Position numbers and translations under genes: made by a program. Shown here in pieces: positions 48,515-58,722 of a DNA stretch of 64,000 bases. The notes beneath the pieces were generated by a model. That model worked only from the letters and a program-made list of their open reading frames with translations, made no database searches and was not told where the DNA came from. Source of the stretch: Galaxea fascicularis (taxonomy: Eukaryota; Cnidaria; Anthozoa; Scleractinia; Euphylliidae); assembly GCA_948470475.1 (NCBI GenBank), contig OX419335.1, positions 42,309,025 through 42,373,024 on the forward strand, in the 5' to 3' direction. Numbering within the stretch: the first letter of the stretch is position 1; each line of letters begins with the position of its first letter.

Positions 48515-48680
48515 ACAATTATGTTACGCACAAAATATGTCACTCCTTGCACACCCCGCCGCCTGTTTCCTACATGCAAATCCGCTCTCGTAGGTGCGGT
48601 TTTACGTAATGTAAAAAATTCTTTTTACTCTCTTATGTAGGTATATATACAGGTCCCCTGTGTTGTATTGTAAAACATCC

Positions 48681-48710
48681 CTGATGAAGTGTGCGTCAGT
48701 CACACGAAAC
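48681..48710 (+). ncRNA. hammerhead-like ribozyme core (degenerate?)
   Basis: CTGATGA, then a stem of GTGTG and CACAC around a seven-base loop, then GAAAC: the two conserved hammerhead boxes joined by stem II. One extra A precedes stem II, and I cannot place a convincing cleavage triplet after the following GCGTAGG, so activity is doubtful. Confidence 0.4.
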
Positions 48711-50004
48711 GCGTAGGATAAAATACAACTCTTAGAGTTCGCAGACGTGCTGCTTACTAGTTCAATCTTAAAAAATTAAAAAATTAAAAACTTAAAAAAA
48801 ATCAATTATACAACAAACTAAGGATGAATATGCGAAAGATGTGTTTGTACTCTGGGAAATGGTAAAACTGAAAGTGAGGGAGGAATCAATGAAATATGGA
48901 GCATCTAAGAAAAAGAAAATGAAGCAGGAGCGAGAGAATATCGAACAGTCAATTGAAACTTTAGAAAAAGATATTACAAATATCTACATAGATGACTCTC
49001 AAAAACAAAAAATATGGTTGGAACTTGAAACAAAGAAAGGAGAATTAGAGCTATTGATTGAATACCAAACAAAAGAAGCTATTCTCAGATCCAAATCCCG
49101 ATGGTACAATGAAGGCAAGAAAAATACTAAGTACCTTCTTGATTAAGAAAAAAGACATTGCAACCAGGGAACTATAACTCAGATTAAAACTAATGAGAAC
49201 AATTTGGTTGTCACCAACAAAGACATTTTGAACGAATGTGTTTCCTTTTATGAAAGCTTCTATAGCTCCAAAATAAACAACGAGTGCCTCACTGAGGACT
49301 TTTTCCAACAACGAAATAAAAGGCATTTGAATGAAAAAGAAGAATTTTCTTGCAAAGGACTGCTCAACAGGGAGGAATGTCTAGATGCGCCTAAAACTGT
49401 CTTCGGATAAAACCTCTGGAACAGATGGCCTTCCCGGTGAATTTTATAAGGTTTTCTGGAACGATTTGGTGTATATTCTTATAAACGCTCTCAATTACTC
49501 ATATGAAACAGGAAAACATTCTGTATTGCAAACACGAGGCATCGTGAAACTTATACCCAAAAAGGTTGCCGAGCTCAATTTAGTTAAAAACTGGTGATTG
49601 TTAACGCTGTTAAATTGTGATTATAAGATTGCGACTAAAGCCATAGCGAACCAAAAATTGTGCTTCCTAAACTTATATTAGGAGATCAGACAGGCTTTAT
49701 AATGGGTAGATTTATTGGGGAAACTATTCGATTGATCGACAGTGTTATTAAATATACAAACATTCCAGGAATTCTTCTTTTTCTTGATTTCGAGGAAGCC
49801 TTTGACACATTAGAATGGTTTTTTATTCATAAGACTTAAAAAGGTTTTTGGCTCTGGGTCACAATTATTACAATGGATTAATGTTCTCTACTTCGACATA
49901 GAAAGCTGTATTTGAAATAATGGATGGGCAAGTAATTTCTTCAAACTTAATTGAGGAGTTCGGCAGGGCTGTCCCCTGTCGCCCTATTTATTCATTTTAT
50001 ACCT

Positions 50005-50167
50005 CTTACTAACCTCGAACTGAGTTCGAGGTCCGTCCTGTAAGTTATGGACCAAGTTTTTTCCCGTTCACTTATGGCTCAAGCGCAAAGCGCACGGGCC
50101 ATAAATCAACAGGAAAAAACGAGGATCCGTAACTTACAGTACAGACCGAGAAAACGAGGTTAGTAAG
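50005..50167. mobile_element. MITE inserted in the LINE reverse transcriptase
   Basis: The left end CTTACTAACCTCG is repeated inverted at the right end (CGAGGTTAGTAAG); GTCCTGTAAGTTA and TAACTTACAGTAC also pair. It interrupts the LINE directly after the PLSPYLFIL motif. Confidence 0.7.
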
Positions 50168-50184
50168 ACATTTGTTATATCTCT

Positions 50185-50300
50185 GAGGATAATTGGACGC
50201 GCGGGAAATGAAACTTTCAAATTTAGCGGGTCGTACAGGAGACTACGGCCCGCAAAATTGACCAATCACAGCACACGCACTAACTGAGAGACATAATAAG
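50185..50300. repeat. MITE fragment shared with 22135-22250
   Basis: Carries CTTTCAAATTTAGCGGGTC, CAAAATTGACCAATCACAG and GAGAGACATAAT in the same order as the minus strand at 22135-22250. Sits between two reverse transcriptase motifs of the LINE. Confidence 0.5.
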
Positions 50301-51744
50301 TAGAAATAATGGCAGAAGCTTTTTGAAGAAGCAATAAAATCAGGGGATATCTATAAATAATCATGAAATTAACCTCAGCCAATACGCAGACGACACCACA
50401 TTTATATTAGACGGTTGGAACATTCCCTAGAAGAAGCTCTTAGGCTATTAGATAATTTTGGAGATATGTCTGGACTTAGACTCAACTGCAGCAAGTCGGA
50501 AGCCTTGTGGATTGGCTCAAGAGCAAAATGCGATCTTAAACTTTGTGCAGAAAAAAAATTTCAAATGGTCGAGTGAAAAAGTCAAAGCACTTGGAGTGTG
50601 GTTTGCAATAGAACCAAATGTAACATTATCTCAAAACTACAAAGACAGATTGGAAAAAGCATAGAAGATATTAGGCTGCTGGAAATTTCAGAGACTCAGT
50701 CTACTACGAAAAATCATGGTTTTAAAAAAGTCTAGACTAGTGGTACCAGAATTAGTATATATTCTTGCCCCTCTCCAAATGGATGCCGAAACAATTAAAG
50801 AGCTTAAGGCATTTTTTTTACAACTTTCTTTAGAACGAAAAAGTAGACAAAATAAAGCGTAATGTAATAATAAACAACTATGCTGAAGGAGGACTTAAGA
50901 TGATTGATATAGCTTCTTTTAACAAATCCCTTAAGACTTATTGGATTAAAGAATCCCTCAGTATTGAAAACAGTAGCAGCTGGAAAAGTGTCCTTGATTT
51001 GGAACTTCAACCCTACGGAAGCAAAGTGGTGCTACTAGGAAACCTTAATAAAAAAGACATGCACATTATATTTTAGAAATCAGATCCTTTTGTTAAAGAA
51101 ATCCTTGAAATCTTGTGTGCCACATCCTTTGAGGAGAAATTCACAAACTGGTTTTTTAAGGGAATAACAAAAGTTGAAAATTTAATGGATGAATTTTCTA
51201 AGTTTCCGTCACTAAATGCTTTTCAAAATGAATACGGCCAGCAGGTTTCCCTCTTAAAATTTTACGGAATGATCTCAGCGATTAATTGTCTACGTAGACA
51301 GACAGAGGAAACACAGGCTGGCTAATTGAAAGCTTCCATTTGAAATTCCTGGAAAAGCCAAACTCAAAAGACTTGTCTGTAAAAAGCTTGTGTCAAGTAA
51401 AAACGAAAAACCAAAACAAAGCCAAGAAAAATGGAACAAGGAAATAAACATTGGCTCACACGAACTAACACATCATCTGGAAAACAACTTACGAATTGGC
51501 TTTTACATGTAGAAAGAATTCCAAACGTATAGTTTTTAACTTCAAATTATTACAACGGCAATTAGTGACCAATACCTTTCTCGAAAAAGTGGGACTTGTA
51601 GATGATGAGGTCTGTAATTTTTGTCAGAGTGAGGGACAAAGCCTTTGCCACTTATTTTGGGAATGTGAAAAAACAAAGCTGTTCTGGAAAGGCAAAGTCA
51701 AGAAGGTCTGCCAATTTGCTCCTCACAGATCATGTGTTCAGTAA

Positions 51745-52671
51745 GCAGAGAGACAGCTTAAAATTCCTTACCAAAGGAGATAAGATGACTTTCTTCATTG
51801 TATGGACAATGGTGTAGTTTTGTAAACAAAGAGATTCAGTGCTGTTGTCCACAGGGCTGGGGTGAGCTTAACCAGGTCACCAACAAGCAAGCACTGGAAT
51901 GTTGCTGTTATGTTTGGATAGTATGCAAACGAGCACTTTTGGCATCCAATCTTGACGCTATGTGACAAAGATAGCTTCCATGGGCAATGAAAAGGACCAA
52001 CACAAACAGGAACTCTGTCTGTTATTGCCATTCCAAATCGACAGAGATAATAATAAGTCTCCGTTAGCAGAATAATTTTAATGTAGGTTCGACTGTTGCC
52101 GTTTCAGGTCAGCAAAGATGAAAAGATGCTATTGTTAGCAGAGTGGGTCCTATTCTTTGCAGACTTGGCGTTGTCACCCACATTTGAACAAGCTAGAACC
52201 AGCCACACATCAAACGTCTGTTTTTCTGACTTTCCAGCGAGCACAACAGTCCACGATGGACTCCGGGTATTTAGACACGTCCTGCTCTGAAACAATCCCC
52301 CAAAATAGCAGCCGTACAAACGAAAAGAAAGGGAAAAGACAGAGATAATAAAACCGTCACTGTTATGTATTAGCATTACTTGGTAGCATAATGGCGAGTG
52401 TTACTGTACACTTTTGCCTCACAAAGTAGACTTGTCACAACTTTCCGATGCTAGGAAACAAAGGTATTTTTTAACAAAATTAATAAAACCAAAAGGAAAT
52501 GCTTTGACACACGCTCCTTCATGTTGTTACGAGTTTGTTGTTGTTAGAGGAATGTAGTTTGTAGTCTAAGCAGAACGCAGGGTTGTCGGAACAGCAACGA
52601 GGGTATTTATTCCAAAAGAACGTAGTGAATACTGCTCAACAAACTCAACAACTTTAAGCGTGAAAGTCACA
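51745..52671. other. LINE tail and unrecognised DNA
   Basis: The LINE reading fades after about 51817. Minus-strand frames 52031-51795 (FAYYPNITATFQCLLVGDLV) and 52376-52104 look mildly protein-like and could be transposon debris, but I recognise no family. Confidence 0.3.
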
Positions 52672-52808
52672 CTGCGACTTCTGTCACTCTTGAATAAACA
52701 CGGCCTCTGCCAAATATACACGTGACCTCTGTCACATTTGAATAAACACGGCCTCTGCCAAATATACACGCGACCTCTGTCACATTTGAATAAACACGGC
52801 CTTTGCCA
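52672..52808. repeat. 48-bp tandem repeat, about 2.8 units
   Basis: The unit contains GACCTCTGTCACATTTGAAT and AAACACGGCCTCTGCCAAAT. Starts of TTGAATAAACACGGCC are spaced 48 bases apart (about 52690, 52738, 52786). Confidence 0.85.
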
Positions 52809-53059
52809 AAACTTTACAGCTTGTAAACACTACTCACTCTCTAAACCTCGAGCTCGGCGGCTAACATACCTTTCATATAAATTTATACATTAGTGTGGTA
52901 ATGTCTTGCAAACGCCTGTTGTAAAATGTTAGCAGCTTGGTGGGGGTGAGGAGTTCTTTGTACGTTTCAGATTTGGATCTATAATACGAAATGTAGACCT
53001 TTCGAGCCTTATAGACAACAACAGTAGTTGCTGCAGGGGTTGCAACTTGTGAATATTAC

Positions 53060-53429
53060 CAGGGATGGCGCTACGATTTTTCAATCTGGGTCCTCGGACC
53101 CACATGTCTGGTTAAATTGGGGTTCCAAGCATTTTGGGTGGGTCCCAAAATTCTGGTGAGTGACCCTCCCCTAAGAAATTCTTTTTGCTGTTGTTATGAG
53201 AAAGAGTGACTTGCAAATTACTGTCATACTGTTAACTAAGCTTTACTGTCTTTTTCTCTGTTTGAAAACGTAACTTTAGACAATACAATGTATTCTTAAT
53301 TGTATTTACCCGACCTTATCATGACATTAAAGTATTGACAACCCAACTTCTGGTCAATGCATGATTATTTTTTGACAATCAGATAAACAGAATAGCATAG
53401 TCAATGTCATGCATACATGTAAAGCGTCA
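53060..53429 (-). repeat. 3' end of a hAT element
   Basis: CAGGGATGGCGCTACG at 53060 has the CAGGG start typical of hAT terminal repeats and lies downstream of the minus-strand hAT coding remnant. I could not identify the matching opposite terminus. Confidence 0.4.
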
Positions 53430-53924
53430 CTATTTTCTACAATTACGGTGCCCTTTAAAGATCTGCTTTGCTCTCTCAAAATCAAATTCTGCCAGCGGGA
53501 CCCCCTCAAATGCAACTTTCATCAGATTCTCTAAGATTTGCTCTGACAGTCTGTTTCTAAGGCCCGTCTTGATTCTGTTTTGGCAAGGAAAGCCCCTCAC
53601 ATGAAGCACTAGACACAGGAATTATCAATGCAATATTGGCAAGAGTTGTGAAAGTTGGAAACTGTTCACAAAGTCCTTCATCATCAAGGAACCTTTTTAT
53701 GAACTGCTGCATGTTCATAAGACGGTGAGTGTTAAGAATAAACTTGAATTGGAGGTAGTCTGCTCTTGTGACATCTGCTGCCATGCAAACTCTTTCAGCC
53801 ATTTGTCTAAAAACTGGTTATGTCTTCCTCCCTTTTCACGGTTCATTGCCAAAATTGTTACAGGTACATGCACTCGAGCAGCACAGTAAAATCGGTCCAC
53901 AATCGAACAACGGCAAACAAACAT
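53430..53924 (-). pseudogene. hAT transposase C-terminus (dimerisation region)
   Basis: Frame 53802-53557 gives HRLMNMQQFIKRFLDDEGLC and FPTFTTLANIALIIPVSSAS followed by CE, the hAT dimerisation motif. A frame change near 53580 moves to IKTGLRNRLSEQILENLMKV and FDFERAKQIFKGHRN, ending at a TAG at 53432-53430. The upstream part (53924 on) is in another frame. A dead copy; catalytic regions upstream are absent. Confidence 0.75.
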
Positions 53925-55282
53925 GGCGGAAGCTCATTCAAGTTTCCCGGATCTATAAATCATTTCCAGTCCCTTTTGTGTAGTTAAATCCAATATGTCA
54001 ACCACGATGTGAATTTCGCTTTGTTCGCAAATTTTTTATGTCATTCAAACAACACTATCTGTTCAAGATTCAAAGTAAGTGGAGTGGGTTCTTTAAGTCA
54101 ACATCTTGCGTCCTGGGACGCATTAAAATTTTGATGATGTATTTTTTGCATTTGGTTTGCATAAAAATGCATGATTTCTGCATTAACGCGATCTCTGATT
54201 ACATACTCGTACACTTAGTACTATATATTGTACATAGTCATGTTTTTTTTAAATAATAGTTCGCCTTCATATTCACCAATAGGCCATATTCATATTCTCG
54301 GTATTGAACTGGATCTAGCATGAAATGGAGGCTCTTGCGGGGGAATGCATTTACATATGAAAGTAGGCAGGTGTCCCAATTAGCTTACTGTATAGCTTAA
54401 TACTTTGACACAGGAAAAAAGTTATTAGTTATTAACTATTTATTATATGTTTGCATTTCCTTTGCTGAAAATTTAAATTACAGCCTTAAGGAAGTTCTCA
54501 GCAGTTTTTTGGCTTTGGGGTGTCTATTGTAACCAAAATGTCTTATAGAAGACAAGCTTCAATTTCCTTGACATTACAACAACTTTTCAATGCATGACTA
54601 AAGTTTATTTTCCCATAGATTTCCAAGCAACAGCTGTTAACATTGCAACAGTAATGTAACACAAGGCCGCTCATTAAAAAAAAGCTCAATTATCTCGAAA
54701 TCCAGCCAGATACTTGATAACGAAAATGAGAATGTAAACTACTCAAGTCCTGCGAATTGTGGGCCAAGTAAGAAAAAAAATTGTGAGAGCATTTTCAAAA
54801 TAATATTAAAACTGCAAATAAATTTTTAAAGGTTTGTTTTGTTCATTTCTGCATTTTTCTCTTATAATAAGCTTTTTAAAGAAATATGAAACTTTTACAT
54901 CTTTGTTTTCAAGAGCTGACCAAGTGATGGTAAATTACCAGCCGAGCTGTGACGATCAACATGTTGGTCAGCTGATGGCCTACATATGCAACAGTCAAGG
55001 TATTGTCCAAGTTTTGAGTGACATACCAACCAAGTGTGGACTGAAAGTGGTGACCAATGGTTCACCAATGTAAAGATCATGGCAATCACCTCTTAACCAA
55101 GGATTCTTATGTGTATTTACAAGATCACTCACTTTCATACTTTATACAGAACTGTTTATAGATGCAGGGTTGTCAAAAAGTGCCAGCGACCAGTAATATT
55201 GCCAGTAACTTTCCTAGTTTCACCAGATACAATTTGCCACCCACCCCTGAGTGCCATCTACCTTCCAAGATTCTCCTTCTAC
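53925..55282. other. no gene recognised
   Basis: AT-rich DNA. A plus-strand open frame ends at 55073 (VMVNYQPSCDDQHVGQLMAY) without recognisable family or clear splice support. Confidence 0.35.
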
Positions 55283-55878
55283 TTAAGGAGGCTGGAAAGG
55301 GTTTTTAGTTGCATGTACACGCGCAATCTACACACACCATATCAAAATCAAGCACACCGGAAGTTAAATACTGCTTAAAATTGCGCAAACCAAAAATAAA
55401 ATCTGCCGAAAACATTTGTTTTTAGCTCGAAATTTTGCTCAGTGACCTACATGCACACACTATTCACGATGACACTTCAAATAATTATAAAAGTTTCGTT
55501 GAAAATTATCTGGTGGAATTTTATGTAAGCCATAAAACACATACTTTTTTAAATATCTTTAATTCTACTAGATAAATTTTTTTCATACTGCCTGAAAAGT
55601 GAAAGAATTTAGGCAGTCCCATCAAAGGAATAAAAATGGTAGGTCGCCAGATTGGTTTTTCAGGTAATTTGCAAAAACTGCATTTAGAGGACCTTTTTGT
55701 GGACCTGGTGCATTGCCATGGTAACTGACATGATGTCATAGGCACCCTTAAAATATAGCCCAACAATAGAGTTCCAAGGAGACATATAGTTTGCCTACAC
55801 CATTAAATATCCTTCTTTGAAATCTTACATCGTTTTGCAAACACTACATCAATGAAAAACCCTTTCGAGCCGCCTTAA
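55283..55878. mobile_element. piggyBac-type MITE (TTAA target sites)
   Basis: Left TTAAGGAGGCTGGAAAGGGT and the inverted right end TTAAGGCGGCTCGAAAGGGT match over 20+ bases with two differences. Flanking TTAA on both sides fits piggyBac-type insertion. Body about 590 bp, noncoding. Confidence 0.75.
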
Positions 55879-56270
55879 ATTATCTTTGACACCCCTGAAA
55901 TGAATTTAATGGACACTACTTGATAATCTAAGACAACGCTGACCTTTTAACCGATGCAACAGATGGTGTCTGTCTGTGATCTTCCCTTACACAAAGAAAT
56001 GCTCTGAAAAATAGAAAAATGGAAAGATAGCAAAATAAAATTTGTAAACCCAACACAAGCTACAGTCATGCAAACAATCCTTACAGTGGGGTTTTTTACT
56101 TTGACTGCTATGCTTTTGCACAGTGGTCTGTTTCTGTTAAGTTTTTTTTTTAATTAATTATTTTTCATGAGAATGCAGCTGTCCATTGCAATTGACAAAC
56201 TGAAAAGGCAAACATAAAACATTGCGATGATGGGTTAATAATATTATTGAAACATGTCACCATGGTCTTA
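55879..56270. other. no gene recognised
   Basis: Short AT-rich spacer between two MITEs. Confidence 0.4.
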
Positions 56271-56486
56271 CAGTGCAACGCACCTTACCGTGGCCACCCA
56301 ACAAACATTTTTACAAGTTGGCCAATCAGGATACGTGAATTTGATTGACAGACACACCTCTATTTGGTTGAACATTGCGTGTTGAAACTTTCTATGGAGG
56401 TGTGTCTGTCAATCAAACTCGCGTATCCTGATTGGCTAACTTGTAAAAATGTTTGTTGGGTGGCCACAGTACGACGTGTCACACTG
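56271..56486. mobile_element. fold-back MITE with TA target sites
   Basis: Flanked by TA (56269-56270, 56487-56488), with ends starting CAGTG. Arms of about 100 bp pair with few mismatches; both carry GTGGCCACCCAACAAACATT and TTGATTGACAGACACACCTC. The loop is about 35 bases. Tc1/mariner-type non-autonomous element. Confidence 0.8.
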
Positions 56487-57205
56487 TAACGCTATCACAA
56501 ATATAAACAAGTGATTCAATACTTACACCAAGCCTTAATTGACCCAGCCTTGTTTAGTGAAGCTTAAAAAATTGAAAGGCAAAGTAGGAGTAAATGTTAA
56601 CATACATGTAATTTGTTAAACAAAGTAGCTGTAACATAACAAGGAATTAGTCATTTGGTGAATACCAACTTTGTTTCTCAAATGTTTTCCTGTCTTTGTC
56701 ATAAGATGTGTGAGAATAATGTGTTTGCTGCAATACATGTAATTTGCTTAGGCAGGTACACTGTAAGAAAACGAACTCCTAATAAAGCTGGCTCTTTGGT
56801 ACCCTTCCAAGCTATCCCATTTTAGTGACTGGTTTACCCAAACAAGATGTGCCCACCAGACACATTTCATTGGGAAAGTATAAAATTCTTTCTTTCAAAA
56901 AATGAGTTACTGTAAAGTAAGAAAGATCAACCAAAGGTAGAAAATGTTAGCTTTGGTTGATTTAAGGGATGAGCATCAATCTACTTAGAGAGAAAGGCCC
57001 CACGACTGGAAAGGCCTCCCTCTGCCATTGGACTGGCTGGGTTGCTTCTGTTACATACTGCTTTACAGTGTATATGGGAATTCTCAATAGCGATTTAAAC
57101 TGTATCAATATTGCAAAACGTTCATAACTACAGGGCCATAACAGTTCTACAAATGATTGCCATATTATTGGCCACATAATTTATGACAATGACTGCAATT
57201 CCAGG
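56487..57205. other. no gene recognised
   Basis: AT-rich spacer without supported features. Confidence 0.4.
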
Positions 57206-57219
57206 TTTCTTGGAATCGC

Positions 57220-57295
57220 AGTCACGATCAGTCATCCAATCAGTGATCAGTAGCCATCATCCAATCAGTAATCCAATCAGTGATAATTATCAGTC
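57220..57295. repeat. CCAATCAGTGAT minisatellite, left block
   Basis: Imperfect tandem copies of CAGTCATCCAATCAGTGAT with ATTAT spacers. The same units resume at 58133-58230 and 60669-60695, indicating that one array was split by insertions. Confidence 0.75.
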
Positions 57296-57451
57296 CAGGG
57301 TCCGAAATTGTGCTTTCCTGGTTGCCAATGCAACTAAAAATTTTGCACTGGTGACCAAAATTTCACAACTGGTCGCCAGCGGGCGATTAACTATTTCATG
57401 CCACGATAATTATACAAACAATAACTTGGATTTTATGCAAAATCGATTAAT

Positions 57452-57505
<54 letters not shown>

Positions 57506-58132
57506 TTTTGAAGTATAAAACTGATTTTCATGTTGTTACAAATCTATCACAACATTTCACAGCTACGATCAGTGCGAAAAAAGCATTTTTCTTTCCTTTA
57601 TGTGAGTCATTAGTGGAGAATGGAGCACTCAACACTCAGTGGAGGTTCAGGGGACTGGAACGAGAAATGCTGCACAGGGTTGGCCTGGTGCAAGCAATAT
57701 GAGGATCCGTCAAATGTCTTGATAGAACGCGAAAGGAGAGATTGTTTTGAACATAGAGCAAAGAACCAAACAGCAGTTTTTCAGTCAGGAACATTTCTTC
57801 TCCAAAAGGTAAAGACAAGAGAAGGTACAAAAATGGCCTGAAACATTTGGCAGTCGCACGAAACTGTGTATAAGGCTGACATTCGATTCGTTTGTCATGG
57901 TTTTTCGGCGGTACAAAACGTAGGTGTGTTTGTATTTAATCTTATTCGTTAGTGGAAAAATCGTTCTTATTCTTAAAAGAAAAATTGGTGACCAGAAATT
58001 TTGGTTTGTGTTTCACTGTGAAGGAAAAATTTTATTGACACTTTTTGGTGACCACATTTTTTCATGTAGCAACTGAAAAAAAAATTTCAGTCGCCAGTTG
58101 GCGCCTGCCCAAAAAGTTAATTACAGACCCTA
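57296..58132. mobile_element. hAT-like non-autonomous element in the minisatellite
   Basis: The left end CAGGGTCCGAAATT and the inverted right end TAGGGTCTGTAATT are imperfect inverted repeats. CAGTC flanks both sides. Interior GGTGACCA and CGCCAGT-type motifs recur near both ends, and similar ones occur at 60870-60930. An internal 73-codon frame (57620-57841) may be a transposase remnant; not recognised. Confidence 0.55.
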
Positions 58133-58209
58133 CAGTCACCCAATCAGTGATAGTTATCAGTCACCCAATCAGTGATCATTATCAGTCATCCAATCAGTGA
58201 TTTGCATTA
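58133..58209. repeat. CCAATCAGTGAT minisatellite, middle block
   Basis: Three to four imperfect units (CAGTCACCCAATCAGTGAT, CAGTCATCCAATCAGTGAT) at about 25-27-base spacing. Confidence 0.8.
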
Positions 58210-58722
58210 TCAGCCATCAAATCATTGATCATTAACAAGCAACCAGGTCTTGCAAGTAAATCCTACTTGACAAAAATCTTAGTTCTTCAAAAAAGAGCAC
58301 TTAAATTTATATTTTCCATAGAGAGATGTGAACATGCAGTCCCTTCGTTTATTCATGCCGATATTTTACCTCTAAATTTTCTTTATTTCAAATCCGTCTG
58401 TTGCTTAATGCATGATATACGAAACCGGAAGGTACCTAGTAACATTTTAAACCTATTCAGCGACACTACCAGTATTCACTCTTATAACACTCGATCTTCG
58501 TCAGCAAATAAATTCTATATTAAGAAATCTAGGTTAGAAATCCAAAAGAGCTTTCTCAAGAGTAGGAGCTAAAATTTGGAATGAGATGCCAGCATCATTA
58601 AGAGAGCTCCCCAAGAAACACTTCCAAACAAAACTCCACTCTTTCCTTCTCCACATTCTTAAGAAGCATGATGACTATATTGATAATTGCCAAATTATCT
58701 CTGCCCTAAAAACGTACAATTG
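58210..58722 (+). pseudogene. CR1/L2-like LINE reverse transcriptase C-terminus
   Basis: The frame to 58572 reads LTKILVLQKRALKFIFSIER, LPLNFLYFKSVCCLMHDIRN and SYNTRSS, the characteristic thumb/C-terminal region of CR1/L2-type non-LTR polymerases. After a one-base shift near 58545 it continues FSRVGAKIWNEMPASLRELP and KKHFQTKLHSFLL, ending at a TGA at about 58720. 5'-truncated copy, as is usual for LINEs. Confidence 0.8.

Larger units (their letters stand above)
48403..48778. mobile_element. inverted-repeat element within the LINE, Penelope-like signature
   Basis: Arms of about 55 bp: the left includes TGAGCAGCACGTCTGCGAAC and CTCTAAGAGTTGTA; the right is the complement (TACAACTCTTAGAG, GTTCGCAGACGTGCTGC). 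Outer AATTTTTTAAG / CTTAAAAAATT continue the pairing. The interior has a hammerhead-like core at 48681-48710 and a 34-bp palindrome at 48481. A ribozyme-bearing terminal repeat fits Penelope-like elements (inference). Confidence 0.55.
48096..51744 (+). pseudogene. L1/Tx1-like LINE ORF2, fragmented
   Basis: Domains in order: APE-type endonuclease N-terminus (48096 on; GSLNVRRLGDK, IFFLQEVHC with the catalytic Glu, GAGVAILFNN), a linker (48841-49140), reverse transcriptase (SSDKTSGTDGLPGEFYK at about 49395; a LFLDFEEAFD-like stretch at about 49780; GVRQGCPLSPYLFIL at about 49955; QYADDTTFILD, catalytic DD, at about 50377), and an RVT-type zinc-binding motif (CNFCQSEGQSLCHLFWEC at about 51616). 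Most of the endonuclease C-terminal half is missing, replaced by the inverted-repeat element at 48403. Stops and frame changes are frequent. Confidence 0.85.

Noticed and set aside
54834..55073. 79-codon plus-strand ORF as an exon
   Set aside because: No recognised family and no clear donor or acceptor; similar frames occur by chance in this composition.
57620..57841. 73-codon ORF as an independent gene
   Set aside because: It lies wholly inside the hAT-like element at 57296-58132 and is most simply transposon debris.
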